Notes: generated by a model from the sequence alone, not told the origin. 64,000 nt of DNA from Candidatus Ribeiella danica (GCA_016717335.1 JADKFS010000010.1:62001-126000), one strand, 5' to 3'. Positions 1 through 10,131 are shown, counted from the first letter of the stretch. Numbers and translations are program-made.

Positions 1-1
1 G

Positions 2-280
2 GGGCTCTCCGCGCTCGACGAGACCTACGACGAGGACCACCACGACAGCTTCCTGAGCGCCGACGACGAGGTCAGCGCGCGCGTGCGCGAGGCGCTGCGC
101 GCCGACAGCAGCACGACCCAGTACGCCGGCCGGGTTGCGATCGAGGCCCGCGGCGGGGTTGTGACGCTGCGCGGCCTGGTCGACGACCTGGTCGACAGCG
201 ATAACCTGCTGGCTGTGGCCGAGTACGTCGAGGGGGTCGAGGAGGTGGTGGACGAGCTGCGCGTGCGCGGGCTAGAGTAA
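2..280 (+). CDS. BON-domain protein, C-terminal fragment
   Basis: The gene is open at the left edge and ends at TAA 278-280, leaving about 92 residues. The first 20 or so are acidic and His-rich (LDETYDEDHHD). The rest matches a BON domain: an amphipathic helix (VSARVREALRADS), a strand with the motif VAIEARGGVVTLRG, then LLAVAEYVEGVEEVVDELRV. BON domains are thought to bind phospholipid or other hydrophobic surfaces and are often found in osmotically induced or CBS-domain proteins. What precedes the domain lies outside the window, so the full architecture is unknown. Confidence 0.75.
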   Translation, partial: GLSALDETYDEDHHDSFLSADDEVSARVREALRADSSTTQYAGRVAIEARGGVVTLRGLVDDLVDSDNLLAVAEYVEGVEEVVDELRVRGLE

Positions 281-296
281 GGGTTCATATTTGTCT

Positions 297-373
297 AACT
301 TCCCCAGGCACCGCCGTCGGGCTAAAGCCCTCGGCTACTGCTACGAAGGCCACCTCCGTGGCCTGGGGAAGTT
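297..373. repeat. P repeat, copy 1 (nested palindrome)
   Basis: Perfect 13-nt inverted arms (AACTTCCCCAGGC at 297-309, its complement at 361-373) enclose a second small hairpin, GGGCTAAAGCCC. The body recurs in inverted orientation at 13454-13516. It lies between the BON gene and the convergent cysK gene, so it may also act as a terminator in either direction. Confidence 0.7.
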
Positions 374-400
374 ATTCTTTTATCGGTCCTAATTGTAACG

Positions 401-1333
401 CTAGATCTCGTCAGGGTACAGCGTGGTGCTGAGGTAGCGCTCGCCGTTGCTCGGCGCGACGAAGACGATCAGCTTGCCCTTGCTCTCGGGCCGGCGCCCG
501 ACCTGCAGGGCCGCCCACGCCGCCGCGCCCGAGCTGATGCCGACCATCAGCCCTTCCTCTTTGGCCAGCCGGCGCGCTGTCTCGAAGGCGGCGTCGTTCG
601 AGACCCGCAGGACCTCGTCGATTAGCTGGACGTTCAGCACATCGGGCACGAATCCTGCGCCGATGCCCTGGATCTTGTGCGGCCCGGCCAGGCCGCCCGA
701 CAGCACCGGAGAGCCCTCGGGCTCGATCGCGATCGTCTTGAAGCTCGGCTTGCGCGCCTTGATCACCTCGGCCACGCCGGTGATCGTGCCGCCGGTGCCG
801 ACGCCGGCCACCAGAATGTCGATCTGGCCGTCGGTGTCGCGCCAGAGCTCCTCGGCGGTCGTGCGGCGGTGGACGTCCGGGTTGGCGGGATTCTGGAACT
901 GCTGCGGGATCCAGGCGTTCGGGATCTCGGCGGCGATCTCCTCGGCCTTCTTGATCGCGCCGGGCATGCGCTCGGCCGCCGGGGTCAGCACCAGGTCGGC
1001 ACCAAAGCCACGCAACAGCTTGCGGCGCTCCAGGCTCATATTGTCCGGCATCGTCAGGATCAGCCGGTAGCCCTTGGCGGCCGCCACGAAGGCCAGCCCG
1101 ATGCCGGTGTTGCCGCTAGTCGGCTCGACGATCACCGTCTCGCCCGGCCTGATCGTGCCGGCCTGCTCGGCAGCCTCGATCATCGCCAGCCCGATCCGAT
1201 CCTTCACGCTGCTGGCGGGGTTGAAGAACTCCAGCTTGGCGGCGATCGTCGCATGGGTATCGTTGACGCGCCCGAGCCGCACCAGCGGCGTATTCCCAAC
1301 CAGCTCGGTGATGCTACCGTAGATGCGCCCCAT
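401..1333 (-). CDS. cysK: Cysteine synthase A (O-acetylserine sulfhydrylase)
   Basis: This PLP enzyme makes L-cysteine and acetate from O-acetylserine and sulfide in the cytosol. The 310-residue length is normal for the family. The PLP lysine is in NPASSVKDRIG (about K44), the substrate loop is TSGNTG, and the PLP phosphate loop is GVGTGGT. The C-terminal GISSGAAAWAAL is also typical. ATG at 1333 is chosen because GAGGAG lies 4 nt upstream; a GTG at 1336 would leave only 1 nt of spacing. A strong promoter precedes it (1375-1403). It is convergent with the upstream BON gene. CysK and CysM are hard to separate by eye, but the motif set favours CysK. Confidence 0.93.
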   Translation of the reverse strand: MGRIYGSITELVGNTPLVRLGRVNDTHATIAAKLEFFNPASSVKDRIGLAMIEAAEQAGTIRPGETVIVEPTSGNTGIGLAFVAAAKGYRLILTMPDNMSLERRKLLRGFGADLVLTPAAERMPGAIKKAEEIAAEIPNAWIPQQFQNPANPDVHRRTTAEELWRDTDGQIDILVAGVGTGGTITGVAEVIKARKPSFKTIAIEPEGSPVLSGGLAGPHKIQGIGAGFVPDVLNVQLIDEVLRVSNDAAFETARRLAKEEGLMVGISSGAAAWAALQVGRRPESKGKLIVFVAPSNGERYLSTTLYPDEI

Positions 1334-1374
1334 CACACTCCTCGCTTCTTACGTTTGTCAATCAAGTTACTGCT

Positions 1375-1403
1375 ATTGTAAGCACCGTATCGCATCGCGT
1401 CAA
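1375..1403 (-). promoter_or_regulatory. Sigma70-type promoter of cysK
   Basis: On the minus strand TTGACG (1403-1398) and TACAAT (1380-1375) are separated by exactly 17 nt. The expected transcript start is near 1368, about 35 nt before the ATG. Confidence 0.7.
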
Positions 1404-1409
1404 GATCGG

Positions 1410-1418
1410 TGGTACAAT
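1410..1418 (+). promoter_or_regulatory. Candidate extended -10 pointing towards the 1645 gene
   Basis: TGGTACAAT has the TGn extended -10 form and is divergent from the cysK promoter. The next plus-strand gene starts 227 nt downstream, so the leader would be long. The rest of 1334-1644 holds only the octamer repeat at its 3' end and no further recognisable gene. Confidence 0.35.
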
Positions 1419-1568
1419 AAAGGCGCAACATCACCAGGCATTCCGGCGTCCAATCAGGGTTAGGGGGCTTCGTTTTTAATGTGCCCAGCGGTGGCGGTTC
1501 TGGAGTGGCCTTCGGCCGATTCAGACTTCTCCAGCGGGATGTGCACTCGAAAATCCCTTAAAGCGCTA

Positions 1569-1624
1569 GAACGGCATAACGTTGGAGCGTTTGACGTTCT
1601 AACGTTGTGACATTCCAACGAACA
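1569..1624. repeat. Degenerate 8-bp tandem repeat (AACGTT-type)
   Basis: About seven degenerate octamers of the form TAACGTTG, GAGCGTTT, GACGTTCT, AACGTTGT, GACATTCC stand in register. The same repeat type is seen at 8301-8354 and 56318-56348. Confidence 0.65.
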
Positions 1625-1644
1625 ATACACGAAGGAGCGACGCT

Positions 1645-2118
1645 ATGAGTGAGAGCCAGACCCCCAACACCAACCCGCAGTCGGGGCCGGACAAGGATTC
1701 GTCGGATCTGCTGGTCGAGCTGCGCGAGATGGGCCAGCAGCTCGAGGCCGCGCTGCGCGCCGCGATCGAGAGCGACCGCGCCAAGCAGCTGCAGAAGGAC
1801 ATCACCGGCGGCGTGCGCGAGCTGGCCGGGCAGCTCGGGTCGGCGGTCAAGACGATCCAGACCAACCCGCGCTTCCAGCAGGCCGAGGAGCGCGGCAAGC
1901 AGGCGTTCGAGCAGGCCCGCGAGAGCAAGGTCGTGCAGGACATCCAGGAGACGATCGTGGCCGGCCTGGCGCAGCTCAACACGCAGCTCCGCAAGGTTGT
2001 CGAGCGGCTCGACAACGATGTCGCCGCCAAGCCCAGCAGCGGCCCGGACACCCACCACGTGCCGGTCGAGCATGAGCCGCCGGCCACGGGCGAGACCACC
2101 CGCCTGGACGATCAGTAG
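1645..2118 (+). CDS. Hypothetical helical protein, 157 aa
   Basis: I do not recognise a named family. The first 20 residues and last 35 residues are polar and Pro/Ser/Thr/Asp-rich, so probably disordered. The middle (about 20-125) is a run of amphipathic helices rich in Q, E, A, R and K (LLVELREMGQQLEAALRAAI, AKQLQKDITGGVRELAGQL), similar in texture to apolipoprotein-like or phasin-like proteins. There is no signal peptide or membrane segment. A good ribosome site (GAAGGAG) stands 7 nt before the ATG. The gene stands alone between cysK (divergent) and the methyltransferase (convergent), with a double hairpin after its stop. Confidence 0.75.
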   Translation: MSESQTPNTNPQSGPDKDSSDLLVELREMGQQLEAALRAAIESDRAKQLQKDITGGVRELAGQLGSAVKTIQTNPRFQQAEERGKQAFEQARESKVVQDIQETIVAGLAQLNTQLRKVVERLDNDVAAKPSSGPDTHHVPVEHEPPATGETTRLDDQ

Positions 2119-2140
2119 ACGTCAGCGCCCTCGCCGCCTG

Positions 2141-2219
2141 CCCCCCTCTCCCAGCCGGGAGAGGGGGGATCTTTATTGGCTCAGGGTGCGGTCGCAAAGC
2201 GACCGCACCCTGAGCCAAT
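2141..2219. terminator. Composite palindromic element a (two perfect hairpins)
   Basis: Hairpin A has 12-nt perfect arms CCCCCCTCTCCC (2141-2152) and their complement (2157-2168). Hairpin B at 2175-2219 is a perfect 45-nt palindrome of 21-nt arms around the loop AAA; the inner part reads GGTGCGGTCGC-AAA-GCGACCGCACC. It lies between convergent genes, so a bidirectional terminator role is plausible. It is one of many copies in the window. Confidence 0.75.
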
Positions 2220-2285
2220 CGTGACTCTTCTGGTCGTACACTGGCAGAGCGCTCGGGATGGCCCGGTGATGCGCCGGATTACCTC

Positions 2286-2969
2286 TTACTCGACCGCGAC
2301 GATCGCGCCGGTAAAGAAGGCGCCGGTCCCCCAGGTCTCGACCACGCGCCCGAGCGGCGCGAGCGCGGCCGCGATCGTCGCGGGCGTATGCAGGATCTTC
2401 AGCACCTCGTGGTGTGTGCCATCGTTGAGGATGCGCTCGTGGAAGTACTCGACGCCGGGGGCGTGCTCCGGCTGCCAGGGCGCGCTGTCGACCACCATCG
2501 CCCGGCCGCCCGGCCGCACGACCCGGCGCAGCTCGGCGAGGAACTCCCCCAGGCGCTGGTAGGGCACGTGACTCAGCCAGAAGCCGAAGAAGCAGCAGTC
2601 GAAGCTGCCCGCGGCGAAGGGCAGGCGGTAGGCGTCGGCGCGCACGCGGCCGGCCTCCAGCGACTGCTGGCGCAGCCGCGCGCCGAGCTGCCCCAGCATC
2701 GCCGGCGCGTAGTCGATCGCGGTGACCGTGGCCCGCCGCGCGAGGTGCTGTGTCCACCAGCCGGTGCCGGCCGCGACCTCCAGCAGCCGCCCGTCGCCGA
2801 AGGCCGCCACCCGCCCGCGCAGCGCGGCGACCTCGGCGTGCCAGCGCTCCGGGTCGGCCCGGTCGGCGAAGCGACCCCGGCGCAGGTACCACTGGTCGTA
2901 CTCACCCGCGCGCTGCTCGTAGTAGGCCCGCATCGCGGCGTCGCGGTCGGCCGTCAGGGTATGTGTCAT
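2286..2969 (-). CDS. Class I SAM-dependent methyltransferase
   Basis: A stand-alone Rossmann methyltransferase of 227 residues with unknown substrate. Visible motifs are the N-terminal YYEQRAGEYDQWY, the SAM glycine loop LLEVAAGTGWWT, the acidic loop VTAIDYAP, DAYRLPF followed by SFDCCFFGFWLSHVP, and the post-SAM strand VVRPGGRAMVVDS. This pattern fits the ubiquinone/menaquinone or phospholipid-type methyltransferases broadly, but nothing fixes the acceptor. It begins 13 nt after the stop of the small coiled-coil gene at 2983-3210 and is probably cotranscribed with it. The start has only a weak GGTGG upstream, consistent with coupling. Confidence 0.82.
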   Translation of the reverse strand: MTHTLTADRDAAMRAYYEQRAGEYDQWYLRRGRFADRADPERWHAEVAALRGRVAAFGDGRLLEVAAGTGWWTQHLARRATVTAIDYAPAMLGQLGARLRQQSLEAGRVRADAYRLPFAAGSFDCCFFGFWLSHVPYQRLGEFLAELRRVVRPGGRAMVVDSAPWQPEHAPGVEYFHERILNDGTHHEVLKILHTPATIAAALAPLGRVVETWGTGAFFTGAIVAVE

Positions 2970-2982
2970 CAGGCCACCACTG

Positions 2983-3210
2983 CTACGCCTCGGCCAGCTC
3001 GCTCAGCGCGCGGCGCAGGCGCTGCAGCTCGTTCTCCAGCAGCGATTTGCGCTGCCGCAGCGCCTGCAGCTCGCTCTCGCGCTGCCGGATCATCGTGTCG
3101 AACGAGCCGACCTGCAGCATGCGCTCGATCTCTCTGGCGCGGTTGTGCATCCCCTGGGCGCGCGCGCGCTGCGCGGACTCCGGCTCGGTGCTTCCCAGTG
3201 CTCGATACAT
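2983..3210 (-). CDS. Small coiled-coil protein, 75 aa
   Basis: A short, highly charged helical protein of unknown function. Residues about 30-75 form a continuous heptad-like coiled coil (MIRQRESELQALRQRKSLLE and following). The reading frame is open further upstream, but ATG 3210 is chosen because GGAGGG at 3223-3218 lies 7 nt before it; the ATG at 3216 would leave 1 nt. It sits 13 nt ahead of the methyltransferase gene and probably shares its transcript. Being short and coiled, it could be an accessory or scaffold protein, but nothing in the sequence shows this. Confidence 0.65.
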   Translation of the reverse strand: MYRALGSTEPESAQRARAQGMHNRAREIERMLQVGSFDTMIRQRESELQALRQRKSLLENELQRLRRALSELAEA

Positions 3211-3394
3211 CGCCATTCCCTCCTGGCGTGCCCGACGCATCAGAGCCGCGTCGAGTTATGCCAATGGCTATTGCTTCGCTTCTGTGGTCCAGCCAAGGAT
3301 ACCTCACAGCGGCGAATTGCGGATGGTACCTCGGAGGGACAAGGGCATAGGACCTTAGAGGGAGATTGTATAGGAATGGTTAGGTGAGAGTGGT

Positions 3395-3456
3395 GCCCCT
3401 CACCCCCCTACCCCCCGCTCCCCACGAGAGCGGGGGGCAGGGGGTGGGGTGCTCCG
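3395..3456. repeat. Composite palindromic element b (partial)
   Basis: Contains a perfect 10-nt stem CCCCCCGCTC (3411-3420) with 3428-3437, inside outer arms of the CACCCCCC...GGGGGTGGGGTG type. The long middle hairpin is absent. Confidence 0.55.
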
Positions 3457-3470
3457 GCGCAGAGGCTGAG

Positions 3471-3947
3471 CTAGGAAGCTGCCAGCAGCGCCTCAAGGTC
3501 GCGGCGGTGCTCGACGGCGTGGTCGACGATCCGGCGCAGCCACTGGCCCTTGGTGTGCACCGGGCCGTATGGCCCTGGCGCGCCGTAGTCGTCGATCGTC
3601 TCGATCGCGCGGCGGGCGTGCCCGAAGGCGCCCTCCAGCCGGCTCAGGACCTTCTCGCGCGGCAGGGTGGCGTTCTTCTGGCGGCGCTGCTGGTTCAGGT
3701 CGGCGACCTCCATCCAGCCGGTCTGCTCGTTCAGCTGCATCGTGGGCGCGATCTCGCCCAGCGCCAGCAGGGCCAGGCCGTAGCTCGAGTCGGCCACATG
3801 CATAGCGATGTCGTGCGCCGTCCAGCCGTCGGCGCGCGTGACTGTGCGCCACTGCTCATCGCCGAAGCGCGGCAGCAGATCCAGCAGGGCGGCGCGCTCG
3901 CGCTCCAGCGTGGCGAGCAGCTCCTCGCGATCAGGTGTGTTGGCCAT
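3471..3947 (-). CDS. DinB / mycothiol-dependent maleylpyruvate isomerase-like protein
   Basis: A 158-residue four-helix-bundle protein of the DinB/YfiT superfamily. The metal-binding histidines are where the family expects them: ADGWTAHDIAMHVADSS (first His pair) and RIVDHAVEHRRDLEALL near the C-terminus. Family members are metal-dependent thiol transferases or are induced by stress. The substrate here cannot be read. ATG 3947 is preceded by GAAGGAG at good distance, so longer N-terminal extensions in the same frame are rejected. An 18-bp perfect palindrome stands 28 nt upstream and suggests control by a dimeric repressor. Confidence 0.78.
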   Translation of the reverse strand: MANTPDREELLATLERERAALLDLLPRFGDEQWRTVTRADGWTAHDIAMHVADSSYGLALLALGEIAPTMQLNEQTGWMEVADLNQQRRQKNATLPREKVLSRLEGAFGHARRAIETIDDYGAPGPYGPVHTKGQWLRRIVDHAVEHRRDLEALLAAS

Positions 3948-3975
3948 TGATGTCTCCTTCACAGTTAAGGTTCTT

Positions 3976-3993
3976 GCGAACCGTACGGTTCGC
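3976..3993. promoter_or_regulatory. 18-bp perfect palindrome, candidate repressor operator
   Basis: GCGAACCGTACGGTTCGC reads identically on both strands and has no loop, so it is a dimer-binding dyad rather than a hairpin. The AACCGTACGGTT core resembles TetR-family operators. It lies just upstream of the DinB-like gene. No regulator gene is adjacent. Confidence 0.55.
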
Positions 3994-4018
3994 GGCGGGT
4001 GCATCCCTGCCTGGCATA

Positions 4019-4101
4019 GGCCCTCACCCCCTGCCCCCCCTCTCCCGGCCCGCCAGTATTTACTCCCGCCCCTGGCAGGTGCGGAGGCAGGGGGTGGGGT
4101 G
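4019..4101. repeat. Composite palindromic element c (degenerate)
   Basis: Holds the CCCTCACCCCCTGCCCCC left arm, then CCGCCAGTATTTACTCCCGC, a CCCCTGGCAGGTGCGG remnant and the GGCAGGGGGTGGGGTG right arm. The same order is seen in the complete copy at 57968-58155, but here the middle palindrome is lost. Confidence 0.5.
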
Positions 4102-4230
4102 GCTACACCCCAGCACCACCACATCTGGTAAAAAATGCAAGATCATGGAGCCGCGCCCGGCGGCACCGTGGAACAGCAGTTGCCATTGCCTATTATACTC
4201 GACCGGTCGCGCGCCGCGGCAGCCGCGCGT

Positions 4231-4259
4231 TTGTCGCGACTAGGGGGCGATGATATAAT
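4231..4259 (+). promoter_or_regulatory. Promoter of the GT4 glycosyltransferase gene
   Basis: TTGTCG (4231-4236) and TATAAT (4254-4259) are spaced by 17 nt, and the -10 is extended (TGA before TATAAT). The leader to ATG 4301 would be about 35 nt. Confidence 0.7.
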
Positions 4260-4300
4260 CACGGACTGAATCATCTGTACTACGCTGGAGGGGAGAGGGA

Positions 4301-5509
4301 ATGCGCGTCCTGATGCTGTCCTGGGAGTACCCACCCCACGTCGTCGGCGGCATGGGCAAGCATGTGATGGACCTCGCGCCAGCGCTGGTCCAGCAGGGCA
4401 TCGAGGTTCATGTCGTCACGCCGCTGCTGCGCGGCGGGGCCGCGCGCGAGACGACCGCGGACGGGGTGCACGTCCACCGCGTCGAGCCGCCGCCGATGGA
4501 TGCGTTCGGGTTTGTGTCATATGTCCAGCAGACCAACAGCCTGATGGCGCAGGCCGCCCGCGATCTGCCGCACGAGATCGGCGACGTGCAGCTGATCCAC
4601 GCCCACGACTGGCTGGCCGCCCAGGCCGGCGTCACGCTCAAGCACGCCTGGCGCCGCCCGCTGATCGCCACGATCCACGCGACCGAGCGCGGCCGCCAGC
4701 AGGGCTACGTCGGCAACCCCCACGCCGAGCAGGTCAACAGCACCGAGTGGTGGCTGACCTACGAGGCCTGGCGGGTGATCGCCTGCTCGCGCTTCATGAC
4801 CGAGCAGATCACCAGCTACTTCCACACACCGTCCGACAAGATCGACGTCGTGCCGAACGGCATCTATGTCGGCGCCGACCCATTCGCCTCGCCGGAGGAG
4901 CGGCAGGAGTTTCGCCGGCGCTTCGTGGAGGACGACCAGCCGCTGGTCTACTATGTCGGCCGACTGGTGTACGAGAAGGGGCTGCACGTGCTGCTCGACG
5001 CCTGGCCGCAGATCCGGGCGGCCGTGCCGCGGGCGCACCTGCTGATCGCCGGCACCGGCGCGTACTCCGAGGCGCTCAAGAGCCGCGCCTGGGTGCTCGG
5101 GATCGGCTCGGAGGTCACGTTCGCCGGCTTCATCTCCGACGACCACCGCGATAAGCTCTACCGCGTCGCCGATGTCGCAACCTTCCCCTCGCTCTACGAG
5201 CCGTTCGGGATCGTCGCGCTCGAGGCGATGGCGGCCTGCTGCCCGGTGGTGGTGGCCGCCACCGGCGGGCTCTCTGAGGTCGTGACCCTGCACGAGACCG
5301 GGCTGACAGTTCACCCGGACGACTCCGGCTCGCTGGCGTGGGGGATCTTGCACGCGCTGGAGCACCCCGAGTGGTCGCGCACGCGGGCCGACAACGCGCT
5401 GCGCGTGGTCAGCGACGTGTTCAACTGGCGGGCGATCGCCGCCGCGACCGCCGATGTGTACCAGCGCACCTACGCCGAGTGGAGCGACGACGGCTGGGGC
5501 AAAGACTGA
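4301..5509 (+). CDS. GT4-family glycosyltransferase (glycogen-synthase-like)
   Basis: A cytosolic retaining glycosyltransferase of 402 residues with the GT-B fold. The N-terminus MRVLMLSWEYPPHVVGGMG carries the donor-site glycine loop found in glycogen/starch synthase-like GT4 enzymes. HAHDWLAA and VVPNGI are typical, and the E-x7-E motif is in EPFGIVALEAMA. Enzymes of this type transfer glucose from ADP- or UDP-glucose to glycogen or maltosaccharides; others make different glycans, so the acceptor is inferred. The ribosome site is a strong purine run (GGAGGGGAGAGGGA). It has its own promoter and is followed by a hairpin shared with convergent ppdK. Confidence 0.82.
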   Translation: MRVLMLSWEYPPHVVGGMGKHVMDLAPALVQQGIEVHVVTPLLRGGAARETTADGVHVHRVEPPPMDAFGFVSYVQQTNSLMAQAARDLPHEIGDVQLIHAHDWLAAQAGVTLKHAWRRPLIATIHATERGRQQGYVGNPHAEQVNSTEWWLTYEAWRVIACSRFMTEQITSYFHTPSDKIDVVPNGIYVGADPFASPEERQEFRRRFVEDDQPLVYYVGRLVYEKGLHVLLDAWPQIRAAVPRAHLLIAGTGAYSEALKSRAWVLGIGSEVTFAGFISDDHRDKLYRVADVATFPSLYEPFGIVALEAMAACCPVVVAATGGLSEVVTLHETGLTVHPDDSGSLAWGILHALEHPEWSRTRADNALRVVSDVFNWRAIAAATADVYQRTYAEWSDDGWGKD

Positions 5510-5524
5510 CGGGGCGCCCTCACC

Positions 5525-5586
5525 CCGCCGGGAGAGGGGGTATTCTTTTCAGCATCAAGGGGCGGTCGCAGAGCGACCGCCCCTTG
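5525..5586. terminator. Composite palindromic element d
   Basis: A CCGCCGGGAGAGGGGG remnant is followed by the linker TATTCTTTT and a perfect hairpin at 5556-5586 (14-nt arms, loop AGA, inner GGTCGC-AGA-GCGACC). It sits between the convergent GT4 and ppdK genes, so it could terminate both. Confidence 0.7.
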
Positions 5587-5627
5587 CTCCTAGCCCCGGG
5601 TGGGGCAGGGGCTGAGTGCTACGACGG

Positions 5628-8267
<2,640 letters not shown>

Positions 8268-8300
8268 GAGTAACTCCTTCGTCTATCACGTAATAATGGT

Positions 8301-8354
8301 GGCACGCTGGCACGTTCGAGCGTTGTAACGCGCTAACGTGCTGACGTTCGAACG
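8301..8354. repeat. Degenerate 8-bp tandem repeat
   Basis: GGCACGCT, GGCACGTT, CGAGCGTT, GTAACGCG, CTAACGTG, CTGACGTT, CGAACGAC follow each other in register between ppdK and the Doc toxin gene. It reaches to the 3' end of the toxin gene. Confidence 0.65.
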
Positions 8355-8356
8355 AC

Positions 8357-8743
8357 TCACGCACGGTCCTCGATGTTCTGGCGCATCCACGCCGCCAGCG
8401 CACCGTCGCGCAGCTGGCCCCTGGCGATCGCGCTCGTGATGCCCTCCAGCGCCGGCTCGTCGGCGGCGAGCACCCGGCCGTTCAGCTCGACGAACAGGCG
8501 CAGCGCAGCGGCGGCGATCCGCTTATTGCCATCCCAGAAGGGATGGTTCTGCACCAGCGAGTAGACCAGCGCGCCAGCTTTGTCGGCCAGCGCCGGGAAG
8601 GCCTCGGCGCCGAAGGCCGATCGCCGCGGCGCCGCCAGGGCCGACAGCAGACCGCTGGGCGACATGACTTCAAATCGATCCGCATATCTCGCGGCGATTC
8701 GATCGCGAATGACCAGGATTTCATCAAGTGTAAGGTACACCAT
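8357..8743 (-). CDS. Doc/Fic-family toxin B
   Basis: A 128-residue death-on-curing type Fic protein. The catalytic Fic loop is HPFWDGNKR, with the His, Asp and Arg needed for nucleotide or phosphate transfer, preceded by a helix ADKAGALVYSLVQN. Doc toxins phosphorylate EF-Tu and are held inactive by a small antitoxin. The N-terminus VYLTLDEILVIRDRI is also typical of Doc. It is a paralogue of the Doc gene 80 bp upstream (8825-9214), with about the same length and architecture. It has no antitoxin of its own next to it; the gap before it is too short for a gene. Confidence 0.85.
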   Translation of the reverse strand: MVYLTLDEILVIRDRIAARYADRFEVMSPSGLLSALAAPRRSAFGAEAFPALADKAGALVYSLVQNHPFWDGNKRIAAAALRLFVELNGRVLAADEPALEGITSAIARGQLRDGALAAWMRQNIEDRA

Positions 8744-8824
8744 CCGGCATTTAAGTTAAGAGTTCGCCGTGAAGTGTTAAGAGATGTCCTTTTTTGCCGC
8801 GGCGGCAGGGCGGCGCGAGCGCCG

Positions 8825-9214
8825 TCAGCGCTCCACGCAGCGCCGCTCGATCCACGCCACCAGCGCCGCGCGCGCGAGCGTGCCCTGCGCCAGCGCCATC
8901 ATCGTGGCGTAGGCCTCGTCGTTGCTGGCGGTCAGGGCGTGGCCGTTCTGCGCAAGGAACACGTCGAGCGCGACCAGGGCGACGCGCTTGTTGCCATCGG
9001 AGAACGGGTGCGCCCGCACGATCGCGTGGCAGAGCGCGGCGGCCTTCTCGGGCAGGCTGACAAACGCCTCGTCGCCGAGGACGCTGGCGCGCGGCACAGC
9101 CGCTGCCGCCTCCAGCCGCCCGAAGCCGGCCTCGGTGATCCCGGGCATCCCGCCAAGCGCGCTCAGCAGCAGCGCGTGGATGGCGATCAGGTCGGCGGGG
9201 GAAAGGTACTGCAT
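8825..9214 (-). CDS. Doc/Fic-family toxin A
   Basis: A 129-residue Doc-like Fic protein with an intact Fic loop HPFSDGNKR and the Doc N-terminus YLSPADLIAIHALLL. The start at ATG 9214 gives the normal family length; the upstream extension runs into a heptamer repeat and is rejected. Downstream lies the paralogue at 8357-8743, and upstream the candidate antitoxin at 9293-9523, giving the usual antitoxin-toxin order with a repeat hairpin between them. Expected action is AMP or phosphate transfer to a translation factor, by analogy with Doc. Confidence 0.85.
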   Translation of the reverse strand: MQYLSPADLIAIHALLLSALGGMPGITEAGFGRLEAAAAVPRASVLGDEAFVSLPEKAAALCHAIVRAHPFSDGNKRVALVALDVFLAQNGHALTASNDEAYATMMALAQGTLARAALVAWIERRCVER

Positions 9215-9225
9215 CGGAGTTTTGA

Positions 9226-9294
9226 GCTCTAAGTTTTGAGTTCTGAGTTGAGGCCGAGGCAACTCAAAACTCAGAACTCAGAACTTAAAACTTC
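9226..9294. repeat. Heptamer repeat forming a hairpin between antitoxin and toxin
   Basis: Heptamers of the ACTCAAA, ACTCAGA, ACTTAAA type run on one side and their complements on the other, around the centre GGCCGAGGC. The result is an imperfect inverted repeat of about 33 nt per arm inside the antitoxin-toxin gap. A stem-loop here could reduce toxin translation relative to antitoxin. Confidence 0.6.
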
Positions 9295-9523
9295 ACGTAA
9301 GGTTCATAAGGGCCTCACGATATTTTGCCATCGTGACGCGCGCGCGCGCGATCAGCTCAGGGGCGATCTCCGGCAGCGCGCGCACGACCACGCGGCCCTC
9401 CGCGACCCGCTCGATCGAAATGACGACGGCGGGCCGCCGCTCGAGCCATGCGCGCATGGCCTCCGGCAGATCCGCCGCAGACAGCTCAAGATCGTCCATG
9501 CTCAATCGCTGGGAGCCGCTCAT
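9293..9523 (-). CDS. Candidate antitoxin of the Doc pair
   Basis: A 76-residue acidic protein (possibly 68 residues from the ATG at 9499) placed directly before the Doc genes in the usual antitoxin position. Residues about 28-50 read PAVVISIERVAEGRVVVRAL, a strand-rich segment, followed by a helical tail ELIARARVTMAKYREALMNL. A C-terminal helix of this kind is what blocks the Fic site in Phd-like antitoxins, but I cannot assign a named family. Neither start has a clear ribosome site. The function is inferred mainly from position. Confidence 0.55.
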   Translation of the reverse strand: MSGSQRLSMDDLELSAADLPEAMRAWLERRPAVVISIERVAEGRVVVRALPEIAPELIARARVTMAKYREALMNLT

Positions 9524-9653
9524 CGGGCGCCAGCCGCCGGCACTTCGGCGGCCGCTCGCCGGCCACGGACGGCCAACAGCATTCTCCCTTGCTCAGCGCC
9601 CGGTACTATACCGCGCTTTACGAGGCGTGTCAAAGCTACTCAGTGGGTCTGTG

Positions 9654-10077
9654 CGGGGGCTGCGCGCCCCCGCGCCCCCGCGGGCAGCCTGGCGTCCCTC
9701 AAGCGTGCGCGGGGGGCTGCGCGCCCCCCGTGCCCCTGCGGGCGGGGGTGGGCCGCCACCCCCGCCGCCCCCCGGCCGGGGCTTGCGCCCCTGGACCCCA
9801 AAAGAAGGCCGTCTCGTTTGCGATGCTTGACGCACATGCCCGGCGGAATCCACGCGCGGTGGAAGACAACACGTCCCATCGGAATGTTGATGGGCATGCG
9901 CCACCACTATCGGATATGCCACAGGCATCATTTGCCGGAGGGGGGCCGGGGGAACCGGCGCGGGTTCCCCCAGGCGGGGGGCCGGGGGCGCAGCGCCCCG
10001 GAAAGACAGCTGGCGGAGCCGCCTGAACCGGCGCAGGTTCCCTCGGGCGGGGGACCGGGGGCGCAGCGCCCCGGAAA
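9654..10077. repeat. R element, copy 1 (structured GC-rich repeat)
   Basis: Begins with CGGGGGCTGCGCGCCCCCG and ends in GGGGGCGCAGCGCCCCGG. The core has CTTGCGCCCCTGGACCCC, then an arm ACATGCCCGGC...AATCC paired with GGAATGTTGATGGGCATG. The ends are partly duplicated on both sides. Short translatable stretches exist in it but none looks like a gene. The 9524-10169 gap contains nothing else except the LapA promoter at its end. Confidence 0.75.
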
Positions 10078-10123
10078 AGCGGGCGCGCGGGCGGCGCACA
10101 CCCACGCCGCCCGCGCTAGAATT

Positions 10124-10131
10124 GGTATAAT
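10124..10131 (+). promoter_or_regulatory. Extended -10 promoter of the LapA-like gene
   Basis: TGGTATAAT (TGn plus a consensus TATAAT at 10126-10131). No good -35 is seen, as is usual for extended -10 promoters. The leader to ATG 10170 is about 32 nt. Confidence 0.65.

Noticed and set aside
1558..2099. Minus-strand frames opposite the 1645-2118 gene
   Set aside because: The plus-strand frame has a strong ribosome site and soluble helical composition; the others have neither.
9448..10105. Several open frames in the gap before the LapA-like gene
   Set aside because: They follow GC-rich repeat R1, are full of Pro/Arg/Gly, and the same kind of sequence appears in each R copy.
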